DNA of 64,000 nucleotides, taken from the NCBI GenBank assembly GCA_010909165.1, contig VJWM01000011.1, forward strand, positions 1,550,001-1,614,000, given 5' to 3'. Of this stretch, positions 34,331 through 46,814 are shown in pieces. The notes below the pieces were generated by a model. That model searched no databases. It was not told where the DNA came from and saw only the letters and a program-made list of their open reading frames with translations. Each line of letters opens with the position of its first letter. Position 1 is the stretch's first letter. The DNA comes from Anthoceros angustus (Eukaryota > Streptophyta > Anthocerotopsida > Anthocerotales > Anthocerotaceae). Made by a program: the position numbers and the translations under genes.

Positions 34331-34884
34331 CCAACTTGAAGGGAACATACTACATATAAAGCCACGTCCATACTTGTTCGCATCGCTTCTTGTTCAACCC
34401 TTGCACCGACATGCCTCCATCCCCACCACACGTGTATGGTCAAGGAAGTTGAATTCAAGATGAATTCATCACACCCTCGGTGCCAAATGGCGTGCACCTC
34501 TGTGAAGAGCCACAAAACCGTGCACATATACGCAGATGCATTTCATTGTTGGAAATTATCTACATGGTTCAAGGACACAACTTACCAGCTCTGCTCTATA
34601 AAGCTGTCAATATCTCTGCCTGAGCTGGAAAATGACCGTGTGCCCACGACCAACGGCATCTGCAATTTATACACTGCACCATGCATTATTGGATCATCAT
34701 TGGATACAAACAAGCTATCTTCATGGATCAAGGAAACAACGATAAGCGGGAATGACATGCCAACAACCTCCCGTCCAGACAACATTACTTGCACACTCCA
34801 CACCAAAACAACTTTACTTACCACTCCACATCAAAACAACCTAAGGATCCCTAACAAGATCATCACGATTACTCTCCTCCACAA

Positions 34885-37800
34885 GGGAGTCCACTACTTG
34901 TCGAGCATCGATGATAGGACGTATAACAACTCGTCACCATCCTGTTCATGGTGGACCATGTCAAACTTGCATAGTTTGACTAACTCAGCTGGTTGAACAC
35001 TGTCTGCGTTCTCTAGAGGCAAGGTATAGACAGACCCAGGAATATTCTTCTGCAACATGTAATACTGACCAACCACCACAGCTTCACCAGCTTGATGTGT
35101 GACCTGGCTCCAAGGGCAGTATCGGCTTGTGCTAAGCGTGTGCTTCACCTCAGTGCACTGCAGAAGGTAGAATTCTTGGCCCTCATCTTCTTTATTGGCA
35201 AAAACCATGAAGTTGTCACCGACTTCCAAGAGGTCTGCCAAATCTGAGAGATCCACAGCTTCATCATCGGGGCGTCGGCAAGGAGAGCGTCCGGAGTAAA
35301 GGAATTGCTGTGGGGCTGCGGGTAATCCGAGGAGCGGACCATCGATGTGGTCTAATCTTAACTAAATTCCAAAAGCGCGTGAGGAACTCTCTCGCAAGCA
35401 TCATGGTTGCTTTCCATACACTCTGCACAAAAACAAGACAGGCTGCGCATTTTCGATTGCGATCGCCACACTAGCCCCATACAGCTATGCATCTTCTTGG
35501 ACCCGGTATGGGGTCACAAGCATATTTCACCCTCCGATTCACCTCATCCTTGCCAATAAGCCGTAAACTTCTATGCACTCCATGCTGCCCGGATGCATAA
35601 GAGCTTCGCAAGACGAAATGTGTTCTTGCAGTCTTGGACAACATCACCGCATTTTGCAACCTCCCCGTGGGAGAGGACTCGCACTCTAAGGGCTCTCTTC
35701 AAAATAGCACCGCACCATCATGCTCTCCCTTGCCATGGCCACTCCCAAAGTATGACCACACATGTTGCGCCCACCATCAAGCTAGGGTACACGGAGATGA
35801 AGTATGAAGGTCGACATGCCTTGAATTGACTTGTCGCTCCATCCGACCAGCACCAATGCTCCCGAGGTCTTGGGAACCCCGAATCCAACATCCACCACGT
35901 GCTTCATCAAAACAAAGGTTGAACGAAGAGCGTGTCATGCACAAGGTCGTCACCGATGTAGAAGTGGTAGTATTCAATGTTTGCAGGGTTGTCGCATCTA
36001 GGGGCCATTGCGCTAGAAAACCGAGCGAGGATGGAAACACGGTCATTCCGCCAATGCATGGATTTGGATTTCATCTTGGACTCCAAATGCGTAATTCGAA
36101 AAATCCATAACCGAGACAACCACATCGATGGAAACCACTCTAGGCAATGCCGAACTCCAACCCCGCCATCAACAAAGTCATGGAGAATGAAATCCTTCAA
36201 CTTGCCCTTGAAGAACTCAACAAATTCTGTGGATGTGTCTCCATGAAGACAAGTTTGATCCGTTTCTTATCCCGCCCATCCACATCCTTGCCCACAACTT
36301 GGTATTGGAAGCATCTCCATTTTAGAAGAGCATTAGGTGAACATTTATAGAAGTCTCCGGTAGACGAACTTAAGCTTATTCACCCCACATAGGACACAAA
36401 TTGCGGACATGCGAGCATGCCAATCTGCATCACCGCATTTTGCAACCTCCTGCCGTGGGAGAGGACTCGCACTCTAAGGGCTCTCTCAAAATAGCACCTG
36501 CACCATCATGCTCCCTTGCCATGGCCACTCCCAAAGTATGACCAAAGATGTTGCACTGTCAAGCTAGGGTACCGGAGATGAAGTATGAAGGTCGACATGC
36601 CTTGAATTGACTTGTCGCTCCATCGACCAGCACCAATGCTCCCGAGGTCTTGGGAACCCCGAATCCAACATCCACCACCAATGCTTCATCAAAGGTGTTG
36701 AACGAAGAGCGTGTCATGCACAAGGTCGTCACCGATGTAGAAGTGGTAGTATTCGAATGTTTGCGCAGGTTGTCGCATCTAGGGGCCATTGCTACCTGTA
36801 GAAAACCGAGCGAGGATGGAAACGGTCATTCCGCCAATGCATGGACTGGATTTCATCTTGGACTCCAAATGCGACTGAGAAAATCCATAACCGAGACAAC
36901 CACATCGATGGAAACCACTCTAGGCAATGCCGAACTCCAACCCCGCCATCACGAACAAAGTCATGGAGAATGAAATCCTTCAACTTGCCCTTGAAGAACT
37001 CAACAAATTCTACTGGATGTGTCTCCATGAAGACAAGTTTGATCCGTTTCTTATCCCGCCCATCCACATCCTTGCCCACAACTTGGTATTGGAAGCATCT
37101 CCATTTTAGAAGAGCATTAGGTGAACATTTATAGAAGTCTCCGGTAGACGAACTTAAGCTTATTCACCCCACATAGGACACAAATTGCGGACATGCGAGC
37201 ATGCTAATCGCATCACCGCATTTTGCAACCTCCTGCCGTGGGAGAGGACTCGCACTCTAAGGGCTCTCTCAAAATAGCACCTGCACCATCATGCTCCCTT
37301 GCCATGGCCACTCCCAAAGTATGACCACAGCATGTTGCAACCACCTGTCAAGCTAGGGTACCTGGAGATGAAGTATGAAGGTCGACATGCCTTGAATTGA
37401 CTTGCTGCTCCATCTGACCAGCACCAATGCTCCTGAGGTCTTGGGAACCCTGAATCCAACATCCACTGCCAATGCTTCATCAAACAGTGTTGAACGAAGA
37501 GCGTGTCATGCACGAGGTCGTCACTGATGTAGAAGTGGTAGTATTTCTGAATGTTTGCAGCAGGGTTGTCAGCATCTAGGGGCCCATTGCGCCTGTAGAA
37601 AACCAGAACGAGGATGGAAACCTGGTCATTCTGCCAATGCATGGACTAGATTTCATCTTGGACTCCAAATGCGACTGAGAAAATCCATAACCGAGACAAC
37701 CACATCGATGGAAACCACTCTAGGCAATGCCGAACTCCAACCCCGCCATCACGAACAAAGTCATGGAGAATGAAATCCTTCAACTTGCCCTTGAAGAACT

Positions 37801-39558
37801 CAACAAATTACTGGATGTGTCTCCATGAAGACAAGTTTGATCCGTTTCTTATCCCCGCCCATCCACATCCTTGCCCACAACTTGGTATTGGAAGCATCTC
37901 CATTTTAGAAGAGCATTAGGTGAACATTTATAGAAGTCTCCAGGATGAACTTAAGCTTATTCACCCCACATAGGACACAAGTGCCTTGCAGACATGCGAG
38001 CATGCATGCATCATGCCGCACAAAGAGCACTTTGACAAAGCAGTCTCAGCACGCCACACATGTGGAGGAGCATTACAAACAATGGGAGATGTACCCAAAA
38101 GCACCGGACCTCACAAGAACAATGGCAAAGACCACGGGGATGGACACGAGAGAGAGTCCCACGGAGGCCATTCAACGCATCCTTCAAAAAGGCCATCTCC
38201 ACATGATACCGCAACAACAAAGATTACGCTCCTGCAGCTCTTCACAAAAATGGCTTCAACTTCTCAAAGCTCCTGCCCTACTTGAATGTTCGGGTGTTCC
38301 TCACAAAAGCGCAGGTAGAATTCAGTCTGCACAACCCACACATGCGATTCGCCACACCTCAGATGAACTTGAACACCGCCACAATTTGCCCACAAGGCCC
38401 CAAGCAGATGCCTAATTGAAGTTCGGGGCAACATCTACACTAAGCATTTACACACGGTGAAATGAGTCGAAGCTTACAAACCCACAGCTTTGCAGCCAGA
38501 GCCTCATTACGACTTGGTACATGCAATCACTACACCTCAAATGAACCAGATGCCACTAAATTTTTCATCATGTCCCCAAGCGGATGGCCAACTAAGGTTA
38601 CAATCAACATGTACACTAGGCATTCACACACACTCGACAAGGAGATGCCCAAAGATGTAAAAGGCAACCAAGAACATGGATTTGTGCATCACACAAAGGC
38701 ACAAGACCATGACCCAAAAGCGTACTTGCGACATGTCAAGAAAGTGCGTGATGTGGGTGATGAAGGTTTTAGCTTCTTTGTCGCAGCTTGGTATCTTTGT
38801 GTTTGACGAAGGACGCGATTCCCAAAAGCGGGCGATGCTTGCTTTCACATAGGCCGGAAGGATGTCGACCTTGCTTTCCTTCCTTCCCACACCATGTTCT
38901 CGGCACGAAACATATCCTCCACACTGGTGCTCAAAGCTTGATGGATCCGCCTCCGCTCACTCCTATGTGCCGAGAAAGGCTCGAAACCGACCCTTTCCTT
39001 GGATATCCTCGATAAGATAATGTTGAACAAGGTGTTCCTTGCCCGCAATTTGTCACCAACTTGAACATCCTTTAAACTTGTGCAAGCCTCACGCACATTC
39101 TTCAACAACAATGCTCCCAATTGGCATCTTTGGCATCCTGTCGAGCTCTTGGTGAAACATCTTGACAATGGCGGTTACTAAACTTCTCGAATGTCTTGAC
39201 GACATTCTCGCGTGTATCCACTTGTAAGCTCTAGAAGCGATGACCTAATTTGCGAGCCACATCCCGCTTTGCGGCGTCGAGCATTCCTTAACACCTGCCA
39301 TAGCTCGCCGCTCTCTAAACTTACATGCACGGACTTGAAGTTTGGGCACCCCGAGTTTCTTGCACGGTAGCGATTTGCATCCTCTTGCTCCACCTTCCTC
39401 TCTTGCCGCATGGGTCCCCTGCGTTTGACCTCTCTCGAGGAATACCAAGATTCCTTGTTATTCTCCTTCCGGCAACTCTTGAACACCGGCTTCACTAGAA
39501 GATGCTTGACAGGCCGGGCCTGGGCACAGGCGTTCTCGCCCCGTCGGCGTTTACTCAT
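34885..39558 (-). pseudogene. Transposase-like gene, CCC-RYHVEM / SDG-QFK family, rearranged
   Basis: On the minus strand from 39558 (MSKRRRGENACAQARPVKHL) several blocks follow in order. VREACTSLKDVQVGDKLRAR, FNIILSRISKERVG and HQALSTSVEDMFRAENMVWEG lie near 39050-38900. ASIARFWES and NTKIPSCDKEAKTFITHITH are near 38800. CCC, one frame away from RYHVEMAFLKDALNGLR, is near 38215, then a CHCSCEVRC cluster. HFYISDDLVHDTLFVQHCL, WCWSDGAASQFKACRPSYF and YFGSGHGKG are at 37530-37290. MRSLSCFCAECMESNHDACE is near 35420. A C-terminal domain, EVGDNFMVFANKEDEGQEF, is at 35220-34890. From memory this layout belongs to large uncharacterised, transposon-like proteins of ferns, bryophytes and algae. The Asp residues in ISDD and SDG may be catalytic. 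Stops, shifts and a threefold central exon make it a pseudogene as written. Confidence 0.6.
35645..37985 (-). repeat. Three tandem 785-bp units covering the central transposase exon
   Basis: CACCGCATTTTGCAACCTCC begins units at 35645, 36431 and 37214 (spacing 786 and 783). Each unit carries the same exon sequence with the ISDD and SDG-QFK motifs and ends with TTATTCACCCCACATAGGAC. The third unit (from 37214) keeps the reading frame through YISDD to HGKG for about 118 codons. In the first two the frame is broken by small gaps, mostly where the third unit has CTG or CAG. Confidence 0.95.
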
Positions 39559-39564
39559 CGGCTC

Positions 39565-40625
39565 CGATTGATGGTGACCGAGCCATGCCCGCTACACGCA
39601 CAACCCTAAACAAAAGCATACTGTAGACTCCAACTTTGTACCCAGCGGGCCAAGAACAAGCCGGGCACAACCCTAAAAGCACCGATCACCTCGTGGCAAG
39701 CTCGCGCCTCCACGGATCCGGTTGTAGGGTGTAGACGCAGCTGTGGTGATCCTACAAGGTGATACTATCCCACCACCGTGCACATCCAGCTTCCCCTCAG
39801 TTCCATGAAAGCCCATCAAGAACCAGCTTAGAAATACAATGAACCAAGGACTACCTAAACCCAAATGCCACCTCGCCTACCACTTCCCCGCCACCTCAAT
39901 CCACCACTCCCTTGCCAACCCTTGCCACCCCGTACCAGCAGTCCCCTGCCTCAACCCACCACTCGTCCCGCCACATATACCCACCACATGAGCTAAGTCC
40001 AAAGCTCTCATCAAAGAAAACGTTTATCAAACATGAGATCTAAGTAACTGCGCTCCACATATCAGTTCCAGCTCATGCTACATAGTCCACATCGGCGGAC
40101 CTCAAGATAAGCCTACTCTACCTGTGTGCCGAGATCCTCCTCCTTGTGTGGTGTGGTGACCTCTTCTGACAGCAACCCTAAATCGAAGTGCGGCGAAGTG
40201 CCGCGCGGCAACTCAAAATTTGTTCAGTTACACGCTGATGATCCGTTTGCTCATCTCGTAAATATGCTACAAAATGATTTAGGTAAGGGCCAGAGTGCCC
40301 GCTTACCTGCCTGTTCTCGGGCCCACTTCGTAAACATAGTGTGACAAGTGCCCGCTGAGTGAGACAATGCCCATCCCAAGTAGTCTCTAAATTTAGACTT
40401 TCATTTTGAATATTTTCATGAGTATTTTAATTTTAAATTTTAATCTCATGTAGAAGTGATATATTTGTATATCTTGTAAAAAATCAGACGAGTTTAGAGA
40501 AGAAATAAATTAGTTAAAATTATTAACGTTACATGAGGACAAAATAACAATGTTTCGTCCGTTTCTCACTAATGTGAGCACCAAACCATGCTTACACCCT
40601 GAAGGTAGGACCTGCAGCGCCTCTT
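39565..40625. other. Intergenic, no recognised gene
   Basis: CCACC-rich sequence (39870-40000), then AT-rich sequence (40390-40580). Only short open frames. The start of the transposase-like locus may have its promoter here, but no TATA box stands out. Confidence 0.4.
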
Positions 40626-40649
40626 GCAATTCAGCATTTGAAGTGCTTA

Positions 40650-41940
40650 GCATCGGCGCCGGCCATGGCCACTTTCCTGACAAGTTGCGGGTGGCAGGTA
40701 GAGGCTGGCAGTGAATGCGGGGCCCTGTACGACCTCTTCAAGCAACATTGTGATGGGAAGTCTGTGTTCCCACGGTTCCATATGCATGTCCAGTACGCAA
40801 CCCGGCATGGGGGTTGTTTGTCTGAAAGGGAGACGGTTGATTTAGGCACTTCGGGCCGATCGGCGAGGCATGGCGGCAATTCTGGCAGAATCCCATGTTC
40901 TTGAACTGCGTGTTTGAGGCGAGGGACAACCCCGGGGCTGGGACACGCACCACATCAAAAGGGAAGTCCATCTCGGATGAGCAAATGTGTGGTGAGTCGC
41001 GGTGTTTGGAGTGTTCATCATAGCCCGCAGCCTTTCATTCTAACACGCAGCCTCGACTCATGCTCGGTTCTTTGGCTACCTTGTAGTACATGGTCCGGCG
41101 ATCATGCAAGTGTCATGCCCCATGACCGTACACCACGCCCTTGCCCGCGATGGCTGGCGGCGGTGTGGCAAGATGCGCCGGCTCATCGTTCTTGAAGAAG
41201 GCCTTCAAGGCGGACATGAAAGCGCATACCCGGAGGTGATGGGTGTGTTGTCTTTAAAGGCCTCGTGGCAAGTGCGAACCATCAACATGCGGCCATCAAG
41301 GAGGCCGTTGCCCTCATCACTACCGGGGATCCGAGTTTTTCGACATTTTGCACGCTTCGGGGACCGAAATTTAGCATGGAGGTGAGCATGGTGCGTGAGA
41401 GGCTAACCGAGGAGGTCTTGTTTAAAAGTGCTTGCATGTTGGGGGCTTGTCGACGGAGATTGCGGTGCATGTATTTTGACGCTTCTGGGCCAAGGTGATG
41501 CCCATTGTGAACACATATCTTGGAGGTGGTCGCTTTTTTTTCTCCGGTGCTCAAGGATGTACGAGATGACTTCCTGAATCTGGGACGACTTTTGAGGCAT
41601 GCACCCCGAGTCAAGAGCATGTTCGCCATGGCGCGGCGGAGGGTGTCTTTGCGGAAAGGGTCAGTACACCTTCATGCCGCACCTCCGCTGTGTTCTGGGT
41701 GAGGCGCCAATTGTGGTGTTTGAAGTACCATTGATGACGGAGGAGACTCCCCACGGCCATGACGTCGTGGGACATTGCTCCTTCCATTGTATGACTCGAG
41801 GACACTATGTGCGGCGAGTCGCCATTTCTCACAACACGGTTTATGGCATGGCCTAGCGTAGATTGCCGAGCCATTGTAGAGGAAGGCCAAGTCGTGTGTG
41901 ATGTGTGATGTTCTTGGGATTGTGGACTACATGTTTCGAA
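40650..41940 (+). other. Coding-like but unrecognised stretch
   Basis: Balanced base composition with open segments that hop between plus frames. Examples are LYDLFKQHCDGKSVFPRF near 40720, AWRQFWQNPMFLNCVFEA near 40870 and FSTFCTLRGPKFSMEVSMVR near 41340. The hopping suggests a decayed or error-laden gene. I do not recognise a family, and minus-strand frames of similar length exist, so strand is tentative. Confidence 0.25.
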
Positions 41941-41999
41941 ATGCCATCCCATTGGTAATTATTGATCTGCAAGTTGCGTGTTCATTATGCGGTGTTAGC

Positions 42000-44900
42000 T
42001 TGTGAGTATGTGGGGGAATAGCTTGTGCACACAAAAGGAGGCGAATTAATGCACCCGCTGCGTCGAGGACAACGCGTGGCGTGCGGAATCTTAAGAAAGT
42101 GCGGAGGAGCAATGACGCCGCGCCTGCGGGTGCCTCCGAAAATCGCGATGCCGCCTATTCAATTTCAAGCGGAAGGAAGAGTCCATGCTGGCGCGTTGAG
42201 GAGACTCCATTTCTCGCGATCGAGTTGTGGAAATCAGCCATGGCGGGTCATCAGAGAGCACCGTTTCCGGCCGAGGGCGCGACAGCGAAACACATGGGTG
42301 AAGGGACATCGGAACTAATCGCGGTCGGTCGGTGTGCAAGACTGTGAGGCGGGCGTGAGCAGTGGGGTTGGGGCGGGCAAGGCTAAGGAAAGGAGATGCA
42401 TTCATTGAGCATGGAACGAAGAAGGCGGCGGTGGCTCGTCGCGGTTGTTTTGGCGGATGGGGCCACACGAGGCGGGCGGGATCCGTTGGGGCGGAGCGAG
42501 CGAGGGACGCAGGCGTGGGCGGCGATGCGGCGGGCGCAGCGTTCCGGTGACACGGTAGAGGCGTCGACATCATCAGCCGTCCATGCCCGGTGTTCGCGCT
42601 TGCGGGCGACATTCGCCGTCTGCCCGCGGATGGGGCCAGGGACATGGTGGCGCATGTCTTGACGGTTGGAGACAAGGGCTGCGGGCTTGGACTCGTGGGT
42701 GGTTTTAGTGCGTGCAGGATGGAACCATGCGAAGTGGAGGATGCCCGGATGAGAGGTGGGCAATGCAGTTGTGACGGCGGGGGTTGCGGCATGCACCGAG
42801 GGTATCTATTTCAGCACATGGACACATTTGAAGTGCGGAGGCTGCGAAGAACAAGGAGCCTCCCGGCTAGGATTGGTGGGTTGGGGCGGGTCCAACGCGA
42901 AGGAGAAGGGGATGCGGGCGATGGGTTGGCCGGCGTTGAGAAGAGTCCGGCAATGGTGGTGTGGTGAGGCGGATGCAGCGAAGTCATCTTCGCTTGGTGA
43001 CGATGGTCGACGGTGTGCGTGGGTGGTTCGATCGCGGCCACGTGTACCATCGCGCGGTGGTGGACACGATGCACCTGCAGCTGCGGGGCCATGCATCCTC
43101 GCGAAAAGCATGCGTGCGACACGCAAAGGCGATGGGTGGCTGGGTGGAGTGGGGATGTGACACTACGGTGCATCGTGTATGGACCGGCCGACAGTTCCGC
43201 TTAGATGTGTGGACGGCGGGGACTACATGGGCATGTTGGCGATGGCATGCGGTCGGATCGGCGGGCGATGACAATTGCCAGCGGGAGGCGAGGGGTGCGC
43301 CGGTCGGCAGCAATGTCGGTTGCCGTTCTCCTTGACAACCAGTGCGTATGTGTTGTCGTGGACAAGGCGTGAGCTTCTTTGCGAAGAGGAGGCGGCTCAC
43401 GTCATCCTCGAGCACTGCCTTTATGGGGGAGCCGAAATTCCAGTGTAGGGGCTGCTTGCTACAAAGAGTCTCGTGTTTCTCTTCAACGCGTGCACACCGG
43501 TGGCCTATCAGTAGAGTTGTGGGGTGGAAAGGCGTAGGAATAATGGTGGGGTATTTCTTTGAAACATTGTATCGTGGATTTGTGGAAAGAAGCAAGGCGG
43601 GGGCATGAATGTCCTTAGGCATGAAATTTGGAAGCAACCAGCGTTCCGAAGTGAATAAGGCACATGCGTATGGGGCCATAGCCAATGAAAAGGAGACAGT
43701 GGCAGGAGGATAGAGCCGAGAGATGGCGGAACACCTGGGGAATCATGGGGGACGGCCCGTGAGATCAGTAGGGAGGTTCGGGAGCAGCGGGGCGATGGAC
43801 GGATTGATGGCGAGGCGAGGGGCGGATGAGGCAGCAGCGGTGTGCAGGCGAAGGAGGAGATGAGGGTGATATGTGGGGTGGATGCGGGGGGCATGAGCAG
43901 AGGGGATGGGGTTGGATGGAGGGCGGGCGGGCGGGGGCAGCGGAGGCGGGATGAGGAGGCGGGCGCGGGCGGGGCGAGGCGGGCGGGGAGAGGAGGCGGA
44001 GGAGCGCGGGCGGGCGCGGAGTGGGAGGGGCAAGGCAGGCGGGCGGCGCAGGCGAAGGAGGAAGGCGGAGGCGGGGCGTGGCGCCATCCGGGCGAGTGGC
44101 GGGCGGGGTGAGGCCGTGGGCGCGCGGAGGGAGGAAGGAGGGGCGGGGTGTGCGGGAGGGAGGGGCAGGCGGAGGCGGGGCCGAGGCCCGAGGCGGGTCT
44201 GGCAGGCGGAGGGGCAGCACAGGCAATGAGGAGGATGGCGGAGGGGCGGAGGAGGCTTGGTGCGGCCGTATGGCAGTGGCGGCGGAGGGGAGATGGGCGT
44301 CGCAGCAAGGGAGATGGAGGCCGAGGCGCGGAAGGACGGAGGGGGGATCCGATGGAGGAAGGAGGAAGTGTCGAGGTGGAGGTGGGAGCCATCCCCGACT
44401 CTGAGCAGGCGGCGGGGAGAGGAAGGCAGTCGGCCGGCTGCCCTTGAGTGGAGACTTTGAGGAACATCGCAGAGGGCGGAGGAGGGCGGACTGACATTGA
44501 AAGGGCTCGCAGCGAGCCGGGATGCACCAGGAGGTGGTGGCCGCACGGTGCCTGTGATGGAGAGGTCGCCACGCCGGTCCGCCGAGAACAATAGAAGACG
44601 CCCGCAACCTCATCCTACAAAATGTGACCATCACGCGTGGTGTGAACTGGGAGTGAGGATTGTGCAAGATCGCGGGCCGGCCGCCGTGCCTGAGGTGTGA
44701 CGGCAGATTGCGAGCCATGCACCGGAGGCCATGGAATGAGGTCGCAGCGATTCGGGCGGTGCAATACACGAATGTAATAATCGATGTACATGTGGCATGG
44801 ATCGTGGAGTGCGGAACTTGGAGCACATGGTGGTCGCCGAGTTAGCCGCAAAGACAACGCATGAAGCTAACGGGTGCGAGTGTGCGGCCGCAGCAGACGC

Positions 44901-46150
44901 ACAAGATGTACATGTTCCACTTCGTGGTGCACGCGTATAGATGGGGCAACGACTACATAACGTGGGCGGGCCGGAGGACAACAAGCGGCAGAACAATCTA
45001 CAAGGCGACGCTGAGGCGGTGCATTACGAGCCATGCGGTAGGAGGCCATGGAATGAGGTCGCAGCTGCGCGTTGGTGCAATACGAAACAGGCTCGTGTAC
45101 ATGTGGCACATGTGAGTGTCGGAACTTGGAGCACATGGTGGTCGCTGGTCGATAACCCGACTGCGCCTGACAAGCTAAGGTCACAGTGTTGTCTTTCGGT
45201 ACGACAAGATGTACATGTTCCACTTGAGGTGCCGCGGCCATAGATGGGAGCAGCGCTACATAGTGGCGGTCTTTGGAGGACAACAAGCGGGCGGGAACAA
45301 TCTACAAAGGCGTGCGGAGGTTTGGGCACCCGCAGGATTCGGTCCGATTTGTTGCGGAGCACAACCTAGTTGAGAGGACTGAACCGAGGCGGAGGCGAGA
45401 GAGGCAGGAACTTCATTCGGGGCCATCGGTGCACAATCGGGTAAGGTGGATCTGGATGTCATGTGAGATTTGCCGCAATGTGCTTCCACGAATGCGGCTG
45501 CGGAACCGGAGCCCGTGCCGGAACATAGCAGGCGTGGTTGGTGGGTGGAGTGCGTGGTGTGAGGCGGCGCGCCGAGCTTCCGAAGGAGAAGTGGGGCTTC
45601 CTACAAGAGGTACATGTTGGAGCTGGCGGTAGTGAGTTGGATACCACGAACCCTTGGCACATACATTCCTTGCGACATTCATGCCACCATAAGTGAGGCC
45701 AGGTGGCGACTTTCGTTGAGTGTGGAACTTGCAGGGGTGAAGAAAATGAGGTTGGGAGATGATGACATAGCTGGCCCGTCCGCGGAGGCCTTCGAGGAGG
45801 AGCGTACGCCGCCCGGTAGGGCCGCCCGCTTATGGGGTAGGACGAGGAGGGGCGATTATTAACGACTACTATGTCCTTTGACTACCAGATCGCGCGCGTT
45901 GCAACGCCGCAGCTTCCAGGCACCGCCTCCGGGCATCGCGGTCGATGTGGGTGGGTGAACGCCGCCCCAAGACCGGGTCTCACGTGAACACAATGGGCTT
46001 GCTAATGACGACATAAAGGTTTTGTGTCAGGACATGCAAGAGTGGCCGAGGACATGGGCATCTGACCCGAGGTGCTTGGAAGTGTACAAATTACACCTCC
46101 TGACATGTTGTGGAGCTCACGGACTTGACTCTTTGGGGGTTAGGAACAAG
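42000..46150. other. Very GC-rich, strand-asymmetric region
   Basis: Most of this stretch is GGC/GCG-rich. The plus strand of 43740-44460 is almost entirely G, A and C with long GGCGGGG/GGAGG runs and very little T. The minus strand therefore has long Pro/Ser/Ala-rich open frames (up to 354 codons). These arise from composition and overlap each other in several frames, so no gene is called. A G-run density this high can form G-quadruplexes on the plus strand. Confidence 0.6.
44720..45260 (+). repeat. Imperfect tandem repeat of about 300 bp
   Basis: AGGCCATGGAATGAGGTCGC occurs near 44727 and 45044. GGAACTTGGAGCACATGGTGG follows each, near 44813 and 45121. AAGATGTACATGTTCCACTT follows near 44904 and 45209. 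A partial third unit is suggested by GGAGGACAACAAGCGG near 44973 and 45275. No coding signal is consistent between copies. Confidence 0.8.
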
Positions 46151-46259
46151 TAGGGTTTTGCTTTTTCAGAGGTCCACAGATAGTAAAATAAGGTGGAAAG
46201 GGCGGCTGCTACCTGATGGTGCTCCCACTGGCCCGAGTGGGTAACTAATTCGCACTATT

Positions 46260-46814
46260 ATGCCAGCCCGAGCTACGGATCGCGTAATCGGAGTAACGGA
46301 TAAGTCCCACTCCCACTCCGGGTGCCAAACAGATAAGTACGCCAGTGAAAGTAATTTAGAAGTTGAGCTGCGTGGAGGGCTGCATCGAAGCGGGCGCACG
46401 TGGGCTGACCGGGCCCCGGTGGAGGTTTGGACATGCAGCAGTGCCAGACTGAGCCAAGGGGTCAAGAGCAGCAGTGTGTATTCACGCCCGCTGGACCTGT
46501 GGGCGGGGTGCCGTAAGGCTGCAGGTACGCTGCGGCGTAAGGTCGAGGTTATGCGAGACCTCCTGCAGCTACGAACAAAAAGAGGTACCCTCCCGCTCAG
46601 CTGTTATTTCCAAACCAAGGGCCGACGAGGAGGGTCGTTTCTGGCTGTGCGACACTCGAGATTCACCCGCAGCCTCAAGGCCCGGCAACCCGGCACCTCC
46701 TCCTGGGCGCTTATCTCTTTGAACGCTCGTACCCGCTGCTCACCGCTAGTTGGAGCAACGAGTCAAGAGGGCGAAGGCGCATGCTGCCAGTCTCTGCACC
46801 AATGGAAGCTCTGA
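46260..46814 (+). CDS. Hypothetical ORF, 184 codons
   Basis: An open frame starting MPARATDRVIGVTDK, with Cys, Arg and Ser enrichment and no motif that I recognise. It is the longest frame in its neighbourhood but lies at the edge of the GC-rich region, where long chance frames are common. No promoter or splice context supports it. Confidence 0.2.
   Translation: MPARATDRVIGVTDKSHSHSGCQTDKYASESNLEVELRGGLHRSGRTWADRAPVEVWTCSSARLSQGVKSSSVYSRPLDLWAGCRKAAGTLRRKVEVMRDLLQLRTKRGTLPLSCYFQTKGRRGGSFLAVRHSRFTRSLKARQPGTSSWALISLNARTRCSPLVGATSQEGEGACCQSLHQWKL

Noticed and set aside
33756-34527. Minus-strand Cys/Trp/Leu-rich ORFs up to 242 codons (membrane-protein-like)
   Set aside because: They translate a 60-base minisatellite and shift between equivalent frames.
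43508-44826. Proline/serine-rich minus-strand frames of 282-354 codons
   Set aside because: Three overlapping frames are open at once in a G-rich tract almost free of T on the plus strand. Composition, not selection, keeps them open, and no domain is visible.
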